This document shows, one piece after another, positions 1-5,101 of a stretch of DNA of 5,359 nt (the stretch's first letter is position 1; every line of letters starts with the position of its first letter). The DNA is from Haloquadratum sp. J07HQX50 (GTDB lineage: Archaea; Halobacteriota; Halobacteria; Halobacteriales; Haloferacaceae). A program made the position numbers and the translations under genes. A model generated the notes under the pieces. It was not told the origin of the DNA and made no database searches. It saw nothing but the letters and a program-made list of their open reading frames with translations. Location: the NCBI GenBank assembly GCA_000416005.1, contig KE356563.1, forward strand, positions 273,084 through 278,442, given 5' to 3'.

Positions 1-174
1 CAGTATATCTTTGAGGCAAAAGACACAGTAAACTTCGTGAGCACTGTTACTGTTCAATTCGGAGGTACAGAGGTAGACAGTGAGCCGGGACAGTGTCACA
101 GTTTACTCAGTAAGGAGTTCAAGAACATCACGAATTCCAGCAATCGCGAGCATTATGATACCCACAATGAATAA
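1..174 (+). CDS. Possible 3' end of an unidentified gene, cut by the window start
   Basis: Frame 1 is open from the first base to a TAA at 172-174, giving 57 residues, while the other two plus frames hit stops within the first 30 bases. The first 30 or so residues alternate polar and hydrophobic positions (for example NFVSTVTVQFGG) and are acidic, as in a beta-rich extracellular haloarchaeal domain. The last 25 residues look less protein-like and overlap the small minus-strand gene at 103-249, so one of the two is probably wrong, or this frame is no longer under selection near its end. No family is recognised. The call rests only on open frame and composition, and no start is visible because it would lie outside the window. 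Confidence 0.3.
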   Translation, partial: QYIFEAKDTVNFVSTVTVQFGGTEVDSEPGQCHSLLSKEFKNITNSSNREHYDTHNE

Positions 175-249
175 TGCATGGCTGATTGGCTCGACAAGTA
201 TGAAGGCAGCGGTGATGACACCAGCGTTCAGAAGTGATCTTCCATCCAT
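103..249 (-). CDS. Small two-helix membrane protein, 48 residues
   Basis: This short minus-strand frame starts with ATG at 249-247 and ends with TAA at 105-103. Two hydrophobic helices are visible, roughly residues 5-20 and 22-39, separated by an E-P-I-S-H turn. An acidic tail follows (RDVLELLTE). Apolar residues are dense and free of the Cys, Arg and Ser runs typical of shadow frames, which is why it is preferred over the overlapping 177-residue minus frame. An in-frame TAG lies 8 codons upstream, with two GTG codons between it and the ATG as alternative starts. No good ribosome binding site precedes the ATG, so a leaderless message is possible. Family and function are not recognised; the cell membrane location is inferred from hydrophobicity alone. 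Confidence 0.55.
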   Translation of the reverse strand: MDGRSLLNAGVITAAFILVEPISHALFIVGIIMLAIAGIRDVLELLTE

Positions 250-1069
250 TATCACGGAAAAATACACCTACATATGGTGAACAATACCAAGTAAAAAAAG
301 AGACCCGAGTTCTGAAGGCGCTATTCGCATTTGCAGTCTTCTTTGTGGCGACAGAATTCAACCAGCCCAGTCGTGGTTTCGATGGTCTCTCTCGCGGCGC
401 TGTTTTTGTCTCTCTCGATTCTCGTCGAACACAGCCCGGGGTTTGAGTCACGAGGTTTGATTCAACCCGCTCATAACTTTTAGCTACAAGTTCGTAGAAA
501 TTGACCGATTCGTGCTTGAGACTAACGCATATAGCACACGCTGGATGTATGTCTGTTGACGATTTTACAATATTCCATCTACCACCACGGAAGCAATTGT
601 CGCCACCAAGATTGTGAGTTATGATCACCCTTGGTTTTATTCTGTGTGGCAACTGATCCATCGGGTGCTACGTCTGGACTAGACTTTCCGAAAGCGTGTC
701 ATAGAATAGTTCATATACCGTCTACGTGATATAATGAATCACTCAATACAGTGTGAGGTGTAGTAATCTCAGATGACGCCATGATTGGGTTAATGTGCGA
801 GGAAACGGATATTCACTTATGATTTCACAGGAAAATCGATAGTTGATTTTGTCCGCTAGTTTCTGCACTCGTTCTGTTACTGTTAGCGACGTGTACAGAC
901 CTCCCAAGCTTAGTGAGATTTCCAACTGCTGTCGTAGCCGCCATTATTGTGCAACGAATCCCCGAATCAGTCGGTCAATAATCAGGCCCTTCCTGACGGC
1001 TGTTCGGACAAATATCAGGTGCAAAACAACACGTTGAGAAGCGTTCTATGACACCCTCTGACACGCTGA

Positions 1070-1145
1070 TCGTATGTGAAGGCCTTGCTGAAACCCTCAA
1101 TTGGTGATAGGTTTCAGAGGCCGTGCTGAATACACAGTGCGTATC
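1070..1145 (+). repeat. Dispersed repeat, copy A, with hairpin
   Basis: This segment resembles 5074-5145 in the same orientation. Two blocks carry the match: 1087-1109 with 5092-5114 (18 of 23 bases) and 1122-1145 with 5122-5145 (19 of 24, including a shared CGTGCTGAATACA). The spacers differ by 5 bases (12 versus 7). Copy A also contains a perfect 8-base inverted repeat, CTGAAACC at 1088-1095 and GGTTTCAG at 1110-1117, around a 14-base loop. It could be the end of an insertion sequence, a small non-autonomous element, or a shared 3'-flank. The element is not identified. Confidence 0.6.
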
Positions 1146-1190
1146 GGTCAAGACACAAGGGTCGAGTCGTTCAGTATAGGGGAAGAACCA

Positions 1191-1199
1191 ACTAAAAGC
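1191..1199 (+). promoter_or_regulatory. Possible TATA element for the 80-residue membrane protein
   Basis: The A/T-rich ACTAAAAGC lies about 18-26 bases before the ATG at 1217. With no ribosome binding site at that start, this fits leaderless transcription, which is common in haloarchaea. The match to a TATA box is loose. Confidence 0.3.
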
Positions 1200-1216
1200 G
1201 ACTTGTTACATCCGAC

Positions 1217-1459
1217 ATGAATCAGAGGCGAATCGGAGATATCCTTCTTGATGTGACGGCAATCTTAATAGGTATTACCCCGCTGGGACTCGCCCTAACT
1301 GGACGGGGACACCTGATAGCAGGCTACGATGTTATCTCAGGTACCCTCAATACAGTACTTGTAGTGGTTTTGATATTCTGTGGATTAATTTTTGCCGTAG
1401 CAGGAGCCAACGCTGTGATAAATGGCCGTTCCGAGTCGGAGAGTCATTCACTTTATTAA
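1217..1459 (+). CDS. Small two-helix membrane protein, 80 residues
   Basis: ATG at 1217 opens an 80-residue frame ending with TAA at 1457-1459. Two strong hydrophobic segments are visible: about residues 7-29 (start GDILLDVTAILIGI) and about 45-66 (VLVVVLIFCGLIFAVAGANAV). A short polar loop lies between them, and the tail is hydrophilic and Ser/Glu-rich. The N-terminus MNQRRIGD carries positive charge next to helix 1, suggesting an inside start. No Shine-Dalgarno lies just upstream. An A/T-rich stretch, CTAAAAG, sits about 25 bases before the ATG, the usual spacing for a TATA element serving a leaderless haloarchaeal message. The IS6 remnant begins 23 bases after the stop. No family is recognised; the function is unknown. 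Confidence 0.75.
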   Translation: MNQRRIGDILLDVTAILIGITPLGLALTGRGHLIAGYDVISGTLNTVLVVVLIFCGLIFAVAGANAVINGRSESESHSLY

Positions 1460-1482
1460 GCGGAGAGTGTTTTGTGAGCGTC

Positions 1483-1495
1483 GTGTTAACTTAAC
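1483..1495 (+). repeat. Left terminal inverted repeat of the IS6 element
   Basis: GTGTTAACTTAAC pairs as an inverted repeat with 2152-2164 at 12 of 13 positions. Its inner part overlaps the original stop region of the transposase reading frame, typical of compact IS6 elements. Confidence 0.8.
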
Positions 1496-1505
1496 CATGA
1501 TTCCA

Positions 1506-2122
1506 TCAGACGGCGTGGGCTTGTAGCCATGTTTCCGCGGTCGGTGGATCGACGTGGCTGAAACAATTTGAAAACGAAGAGGTTCGACGTTCTACTTCTC
1601 TAAAGACACGTTTGACGGAATTTCTGAAGCCGTGTTGTTCGACGCGGTAATTGTAGTTTTCTCGACGGAGCCCACCGATCAGATCGTCGGCGTCATCGAC
1701 GAGAAACAACGCGTCTTCAACATCGTGTTTCTCGGCTAATTCAGTGAGAAACTCTCGTGCGATCAAGATCGTATACGTTGGAAACAGCCGTGAATGGAGG
1801 ATTCTGTTCGTTTCTGGATCGACGGCAGCGTACAGCCAGTACTGCTCATCGTTGAGTCGGATCGCTTTCTGATCGACCGCAACGCGATCCGGACTCTCAC
1901 CGCCAGCTGGCTGTAGATCGGCTTTTTGTACCCAGTTGTGAACAGCAACACGACTTCGATCGACGCCTAATCGGTCAAGAAAAATAACTGTATTCGAGAG
2001 TGATAATTCCGCAAGGTGATGGCGAATACCTTTTTAATGACCTCGCGGGGTGTCCGGTCTCGCTTCACAAAACCCAACTCGATCCACTCGGTACACTCAC
2101 TGAGGCAAGCGGTTTTCGGCAT
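1506..2122 (-). pseudogene. IS6-family transposase, frameshifted and prematurely stopped
   Basis: The gene encodes a DDE transposase for replicative movement of the element. ATG at 2122 starts MPKTACLSECTEWIELGF, an N-terminus typical of haloarchaeal IS6 transposases. After residue 30 the family sequence continues in another frame: GGT at 2030-2028 opens GIRHHLAELSLSNTV, a helix-turn-helix region, and this frame runs to a TGA at 1508-1506. The break is at a run of five A (2035-2031), consistent with loss of one base. The catalytic core is still readable: D in VAVD, D in YAAVD, and E in VFREVERRTSSFSNCF. The TGA sits where the family usually has a second Trp (HAV-stop-W-N), so it is probably a TGG to TGA change removing the last few residues before the TAA at 1493-1491. 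Both lesions together argue for a dead gene; programmed frameshifting at the A run is the less likely alternative. Confidence 0.88.
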
Positions 2123-2151
2123 AGAGCACCGAATCTTCGTCCCGCCTCTTT

Positions 2152-2164
2152 GTTAACTTAACAC
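2152..2164 (-). repeat. Right terminal inverted repeat of the IS6 element
   Basis: Read on the minus strand it is GTGTTAAGTTAAC, matching the left end except at the eighth base. It lies 30 bases outside the transposase start at 2122. Confidence 0.8.
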
Positions 2165-2186
2165 CGCGAAGAAATTCCCCGCTACC

Positions 2187-2196
2187 TTTTTATTTA
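2187..2196 (+). promoter_or_regulatory. Candidate TATA element of the Tat protein gene
   Basis: TTTTTATTTA is the most A/T-rich stretch between the IS end (2164) and the gene. Transcription would begin near 2215-2225, leaving a leader of about 60 bases before the preferred ATG at 2280. The element lies only 23 bp from the IS end, so upstream regulatory sequence may have been replaced by the IS. Confidence 0.5.
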
Positions 2197-2266
2197 TCAG
2201 TCTCTTTTCGTATGTGTTTCATGGTTGTGCTTACACAACATGTTACAGTGCCGAGCCAAACCCGTT

Positions 2267-2272
2267 GGTGAT
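2267..2272 (+). promoter_or_regulatory. Shine-Dalgarno site for the ATG at 2280
   Basis: GGTGAT matches the archaeal anti-Shine-Dalgarno at the 3' end of 16S rRNA and sits 7 bases before ATG 2280. It is the main reason for choosing that start over the GTG at 2214. Confidence 0.65.
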
Positions 2273-2279
2273 CCGGTCA

Positions 2280-3359
2280 ATGCCAGACAATAGCGCGCCC
2301 TCCGATCGACGAACAGCATTCAGTCGCCGCCGGTTGCTAGCTACAGCGGCCGGGACGATGGTTGTGCCAGTGAGTAGCGCCGTTGCGACCGAATCTGCGT
2401 CTATGGCGACGGAAGGTGGCCTTCCGAGACAGGACAGTCCGAGCCGCGCCGCCCAGACGTATATCAACGCGCTCGACGCCGGTGACCGAACCAGAGTGAA
2501 CGAGGTCATCGCCCCAAGTGGAGCGCTCAGCAACTGGTCACGAACGGAGTTTGCCTGGGTTGAGAGCTTCGAGATTGAATACGTGGGCTTTGAAACGGTC
2601 GAAAAGCGACGTGGCGACATCATTGGAGAAATCAAGCTGACGATTGCTGGAAACACCGGAACGGCTCGATATCGGTTCCGTGAAGCGGACCATGGGTGGC
2701 GAATTTGGGACGCCGTCGACGGCCTTCGATCAACTGAAAATCTGAGCGAAAATGCCGAAGCCGTTGCAGAGGCATACGTGGCGGCACTTGATGCGGGGAA
2801 TCGTGACGCGGTAAACGATCTTATCGCTACCGGTGGGGAACTCTCTAAGTGGTCGTCTCGTGAATTTGAATGGGTTACCGCCTTTGAATTCGACTTTTTG
2901 GATTTTGAAGCTGACAAAATAACTGGTGACGAAGTCATCGGCGATATCGAACTTACAATCGATGGCAACAAAGAGACTGTCCGCTATCGGTTTCACGACA
3001 CCGGTGCCGGGCGCGTTGAACTGTATTCTGCCGTCGGCGGCATCCGAGCCACTGGCGAGGTGTCCGCCGAAGCAGCTGCAAACGCGTATGTAGCAGCACT
3101 TGACGCCAATAACAGGGGACGGGCCAATGAGCTCATCGCGGATACAGGGCCACTTGAACTGTGGTCAAGTCGAGACTTCCAGTGGGTACGGGCGTTTAGT
3201 GTTGAGCTCGTCGGTCTCAAAACTAATCGGCTGCAAGATGACACAGTGGTCGCAGATCTCTCTGTTCGGTTAGATGATTCAACCGCCTCAGTGCGGTACA
3301 AGTTCCGCCGTGTCGACGACGGATGGAAGATCTGGGAGGGAATCAAGCCGATTCGCTGA
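2280..3359 (+). CDS. Tat-exported protein with three tandem NTF2-like domains
   Basis: The product is 359 residues. Residues 1-36 form a Tat signal: polar N-region, twin-arginine motif SRRRLLA at 15-21, a hydrophobic stretch and a probable cut after AVA at 34-36. There is no lipobox cysteine, so a soluble secreted protein is expected. The rest is three copies of one domain at about 55-160, 161-264 and 265-359. Each copy runs AxxYxxALDAxxR, then a W-S-x-[TRD]-[ED]-F-x-W-V block, alternating beta strands, and a closing [RK]YxFR...GWxIW segment. Helix first, then a curved sheet, resembles NTF2-like/SnoaL or DUF4878-type domains; this is a fold guess, not a family match. Copy 2 has lost the GWxIW motif (GRVELYSA instead). 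The GTG at 2214 would add 22 Cys-containing residues before the signal and is disfavoured. No enzyme activity can be assigned; a binding or stress-related surface role is possible. Confidence 0.9.
   Translation: MPDNSAPSDRRTAFSRRRLLATAAGTMVVPVSSAVATESASMATEGGLPRQDSPSRAAQTYINALDAGDRTRVNEVIAPSGALSNWSRTEFAWVESFEIEYVGFETVEKRRGDIIGEIKLTIAGNTGTARYRFREADHGWRIWDAVDGLRSTENLSENAEAVAEAYVAALDAGNRDAVNDLIATGGELSKWSSREFEWVTAFEFDFLDFEADKITGDEVIGDIELTIDGNKETVRYRFHDTGAGRVELYSAVGGIRATGEVSAEAAANAYVAALDANNRGRANELIADTGPLELWSSRDFQWVRAFSVELVGLKTNRLQDDTVVADLSVRLDDSTASVRYKFRRVDDGWKIWEGIKPIR
2442..3356 (+). repeat. Three tandem domain-sized repeats inside the Tat protein gene
   Basis: Units span about 2442-2759, 2760-3071 and 3072-3356 (106, 104 and 95 codons). 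They are clear at protein level, for example ALDAGDR, ALDAGNR and ALDANNR, and FAWVESF, FEWVTAF and FQWVRAF. Copies 2 and 3 share YVAALDA exactly. DNA identity is partial, so the triplication is not recent. Confidence 0.9.
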
Positions 3360-3405
3360 AATTCACTTGGTCGAACCACCTCACACCGCCTTTGAGTACG
3401 CGTTA

Positions 3406-3437
3406 GGTAACGGCTTGGACAGCCTCCAAGCCGTACC
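3406..3437. other. Strong hairpin, 10-bp perfect core stem
   Basis: ACGGCTTGGA at 3410-3419 and TCCAAGCCGT at 3425-3434 are perfect complements around the 5-base loop CAGCC. The stem extends by GGT/ACC if A3409 bulges. It begins 47 bases after the Tat gene stop. No T-tract follows on either strand, so a simple terminator is unlikely; an RNA structure or element end fits better. Confidence 0.7.
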
Positions 3438-3488
3438 CGTGGATAACAGTCACCATCGCTTCGTCTAAGCGGTGTCTTGGTGATCCGC

Positions 3489-3513
3489 TCGTGGGCTCTC
3501 TGCCTGCCCACGA
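3489..3513. other. Hairpin, 8-bp perfect stem
   Basis: TCGTGGGC at 3489-3496 pairs with GCCCACGA at 3506-3513 across a 9-base loop. It is the middle one of three stem-loops in this segment. Confidence 0.6.
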
Positions 3514-3581
3514 ACGAACTCAACGATATCACCATCACTGCGTGTCGAAATTTCCAGTGCGCTCACGAGCGTCATAGAGGC

Positions 3582-3603
3582 TCTCAGAATCGGTTATCTG
3601 AGA
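3582..3603. other. Hairpin, 7-bp perfect stem
   Basis: TCTCAGA at 3582-3588 pairs with TCTGAGA at 3597-3603 across an 8-base loop. It overlaps the TAA of a short protein-like minus frame, a placement resembling structured RNA that starts inside a gene's 3' end. Confidence 0.5.
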
Positions 3604-3803
3604 CTTTCCACATTGACTGCTCCGGGCTGCGAGGCGACGAAAGAGCGTTCACTACGAACGGGGGCACCGTCGACGTCCGCCGCTCTTTTGAGGTTAGTTT
3701 TAGCGTCGAACTTGAGAATTAAGCGGTCGACGCGTGGCACGAACGCAACGGCGCCACAGCTCAGGCGGCTACTCCGCAGTCGTTAGCGCCGCCACTGTAC
3801 TGT

Positions 3804-3815
3804 CCGTGTACACGG
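3804..3815. repeat. Perfect 12-bp palindrome CCGTGTACACGG
   Basis: The sequence equals its own reverse complement. A second, imperfect palindrome (CTAG, six bases, CTAG) lies at 3827-3840. They could mark one end of the putative relic element or be a dimer-binding site; no neighbouring promoter supports the second idea. Confidence 0.45.
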
Positions 3816-4015
3816 TATCAAGCTCACTAGAAGCCGCTAGAAATGTGTTATGACAACAAAATAGAACTTACGGTCACCGGTTGGCCAGCTGTATCTCTCG
3901 GCCGTCCAGCCCGAGGTCGACACCGGATCTCGTCAAGGGGATCGGTGCTGAAGTAACAGCTATGTTCCAGGGAGGATCGGCGAGGTGTATGAGTGTTCGG
4001 TCAAGCTAGCGGCGA

Positions 4016-4162
4016 CTACGCTTCCCGGGCTGCACGCTTGAGAATCTGCGGCGTTACAAGAACATAAAGCGCCGCGACACCAACAATGGCAAACTGAACA
4101 GTTTGGTCATCAAGAATAAAGAAGGCGATTCCGATGGCGACAGCAGCACCAGTTAGTGGCAT
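4016..4162 (-). CDS. Small two-helix membrane protein, 48 residues; possibly 5'-damaged
   Basis: From ATG at 4162 to TAG at 4018-4016 the frame encodes 48 residues with two hydrophobic helices, about 4-17 (TGAAVAIGIAFFIL) and 20-38 (up to ALYVLVT). A short D-D turn separates them and the tail is basic (PQILKRAAREA), so the C-terminus is probably inside. The same frame stays open upstream to a TGA at 4255-4253 and still looks coding (QQYEYEHERFSLIRNLE), but has no ATG or GTG; the only TTG lies six codons before the ATG. An ATC at 4231-4229, where a longer 71-residue form would begin ISHIPRQQ, could be a mutated ATG. So the gene is either short with the internal ATG, or a longer gene that lost its start. 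Function is unrecognised and no ribosome binding site is seen. Confidence 0.55.
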   Translation of the reverse strand: MPLTGAAVAIGIAFFILDDQTVQFAIVGVAALYVLVTPQILKRAAREA

Positions 4163-4283
4163 TTCGAGGTTTCGAATCAATGAGAATCGCTCGTGTTCGT
4201 ATTCGTATTGCTGCCGAGGGATATGAGAGATTGTCTGCTGATTGGCGGGGAATCACTCACTCGTGTCTTGAGCTGCATGGGTC

Positions 4284-4313
4284 AATTGAATTGGATTGGA
4301 TTGGATTGGATTG
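4284..4313. repeat. Pentanucleotide tandem repeat (GATTG, six units)
   Basis: Two AATTG units are followed by four exact GATTG units. The array lies between the minus-strand membrane gene and the plus-strand winged-helix gene, 67 bases before the latter's ATG. Such arrays change length by replication slippage, and because 5 does not divide by 3 any change would alter a frame or promoter spacing. A role as a protein-binding array is also possible. Confidence 0.85.
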
Positions 4314-4380
4314 AGCATGATCGGCTCATCGGACGATAACAACAGTCACTTTGATGAGTGTGTTGTCATAAATTACCCAG

Positions 4381-4680
4381 ATGTATCATCAAAGAGTGAG
4401 AGAAGCAATTGATGAGCTTGATAATGAGTTCACGCGCGAGGAACTGAGAAATCGCACAAATGCGCCACGAACAATTGTTGACGATGTGATTGATGAGATG
4501 CACCAGGAAGTCAGAACGGTGCTTGATGAGTTCGAATTCGGTGATGAGTTCACGCGTGAAGAATTGAACGAAAAGACAACTGCGCCACGAACGATTGTTG
4601 ATGAGGTCATTGATGAGCTGCATTGGAGAGGCGAGGTATATCGGCCAAGGACCGGAATCTGGTGCAAGAATTACGAGTGA
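4381..4680 (+). CDS. Small protein of two tandem winged-helix-like units, probable DNA-binding
   Basis: ATG 4381 to TGA 4678-4680 gives 99 residues. The chain is an internal duplication: unit 1 (about 6-42) and unit 2 (about 44-81) share EFTREEL, then T-x-APRTIVD[DE]VIDE[ML]H. Each reads as helix (VREAIDEL), helix (TREEL), then a recognition-like helix (PRTIVDDVIDEMH). Only unit 2 is followed by a wing-like hairpin, RGEVYRPRTGIW, similar in style to the C-terminal winged helix of archaeal MCM and many small haloarchaeal regulators. The protein is strongly acidic, as usual in halophiles. No Shine-Dalgarno precedes the ATG, so the message may be leaderless. A transcriptional regulator, or a plasmid or virus replication accessory, is the likeliest role; DNA binding is inferred from pattern only. 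A minus frame over the same bases is a shadow rich in Ser and Ile. Confidence 0.8.
   Translation: MYHQRVREAIDELDNEFTREELRNRTNAPRTIVDDVIDEMHQEVRTVLDEFEFGDEFTREELNEKTTAPRTIVDEVIDELHWRGEVYRPRTGIWCKNYE
4424..4622 (+). repeat. Internal 120-bp-period duplication in the winged-helix gene
   Basis: About 79 bases from 4424 recur from 4544, with roughly 16 mismatches by hand count (about 80% identity), many at third codon positions. Copy 2 carries two extra residues (FG) just before the conserved block. The DNA-level similarity suggests a fairly recent duplication kept under coding constraint. Confidence 0.85.
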
Positions 4681-5101
4681 TTTGAGCCTTCGGGGACCGA
4701 ATGTCACGGAATTGCAGGATCCAAGTTTATGTATTGTGGACGAATGTCGGGCATGTATTTGTCTCGACAGATAGCCCGTGAGGGACTGTTGATCACGCTT
4801 GGGGAGCAGGTGATATCAACCGGATTGATCTAGCTGTCATGTGAGAGCGTCGAGTCGGTCTGTCCGAACGGAATGATAGGTTGTTTCTCATGCGATCAGT
4901 TGGGAAGCGCCCGCCAGTCGGAAGACATCCTGGCTTGATGCGGATCCATCGGGAGTAATGATGGACACAATGCAACTCTCAGTAATCGGGGGTTTCGATG
5001 GGTTTGAAGAATTGCCAACCTGTCACGGGGGTATCTCATGCAGACTGTGCAAAATTCGTGGCTATTTGTGAGAATCGATTTCGGAAGCTCCGCTGAAATC
5101 T
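4681..5101. other. Region without a convincing gene
   Basis: Plus-strand frames are short. One from an ATG at about 4723 (preceded by a TATA-like GTTTATGTA) reads up to a TAG near 4831 but shows no family features. Minus frames at 4793-4975 and 4896-5168 are rich in Arg, Cys, Ser and Pro and look like chance frames. The right end enters copy B of the dispersed repeat. Confidence 0.45.

Larger units (their letters stand above)
250..1216. other. Long region without a convincing gene
   Basis: No frame here reads like a functional gene. A 177-residue minus frame (128-661) is rich in Cys, Arg and His and looks like a chance frame. A minus stretch at 321-461 has protein-like acidic composition (ending in LVEFCRHKEDCKCE, then TAG) but no start codon, so it may be debris of an older gene. 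A minus frame at 743-925 begins only with TTG, shortly after a stop. Copy A of a dispersed repeat occupies 1070-1145. No tRNA or rRNA is seen. The region is best read as eroded intergenic or plasmid-type DNA. Confidence 0.5.
1483..2164 (-). mobile_element. Degenerate IS6-family insertion sequence (haloarchaeal type)
   Basis: The element is about 680 bp, the usual size of haloarchaeal IS6-family elements. Its ends are an inverted pair: GTGTTAACTTAAC at 1483-1495 and, on the other strand, GTGTTAAGTTAAC at 2164-2152, differing at one base. Nearly all of it is one transposase gene on the minus strand, disrupted twice (see the pseudogene entry). The 8 bases outside each end (TGAGCGTC left, CGCGAAGA right) do not match, so no target duplication survives. 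That fits an old insertion, an internal recombination, or slightly misplaced ends. It is probably unable to move by itself. Confidence 0.88.
3360..3870 (-). mobile_element. Hairpin-rich non-coding segment, possible IS200/IS605 or PATE-like relic
   Basis: No intact gene is seen in this block. On the minus strand three stem-loops follow one another (3603-3582, 3513-3489, 3437-3406), ending about 47 bases from the stop of the Tat gene. Degenerate protein-like minus frames precede them, for example a stretch ending PGAVNVESLR before a TAA near 3600, and a perfect palindrome lies at 3804-3815. Hairpin-bearing ends without inverted repeats are typical of IS200/IS605 elements. Their TnpB 3' regions produce overlapping structured RNAs (omega RNA, haloarchaeal sotRNA), and small non-coding relatives called PATEs are known in haloarchaea. 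The resemblance is architectural; no TnpB motif is readable and both boundaries are guesses. Confidence 0.3.

Noticed and set aside
234..446. 70-residue plus-strand frame
   Set aside because: It has one short hydrophobic patch but a basic, Ser/Arg-rich remainder, no ribosome binding site and no family features.
128..661. 177-residue minus-strand open frame
   Set aside because: Its composition (many Cys, Arg, His, Trp) is unlike haloarchaeal proteins and it shows no domain. It covers the better-supported membrane protein gene at 103-249 in another frame.
743..925. 60-residue minus-strand frame
   Set aside because: It opens only with TTG soon after a stop and ends in a Leu/His/Arg run. Some middle codons look coding, but there is not enough to call a gene.
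2243..2996. Long minus-strand frames over the Tat gene
   Set aside because: They are Ser-, Arg- and Pro-rich shadows of the plus-strand gene, which has a Tat signal, domain repeats, a TATA-like element and a ribosome binding site.
3406..3437. Intrinsic terminator of the Tat gene
   Set aside because: The hairpin is strong but no T-tract follows, and haloarchaeal termination generally depends on T-rich stretches rather than GC hairpins.
2993..3538. 181-residue minus-strand frame at the 3' end of the Tat gene
   Set aside because: It is a shadow rich in Arg and Ser that crosses from the real gene into the hairpin region, with no recognisable motif.
3477..3722. 81-residue plus-strand frame
   Set aside because: It lies across two hairpins and has Cys/His/Arg-rich composition. 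The minus strand reads more like protein remains here.
4284..4313. CRISPR array
   Set aside because: The unit is only 5 bp with no spacers, so it is a simple sequence repeat. No other regularly spaced repeats or cas genes are present.
4366..4707. Minus-strand frames over the winged-helix gene
   Set aside because: Their repeated Ile, Ser, Asn and Phe runs are the complement of the duplicated plus-strand gene, so the apparent repeat is a mirror of the real one.
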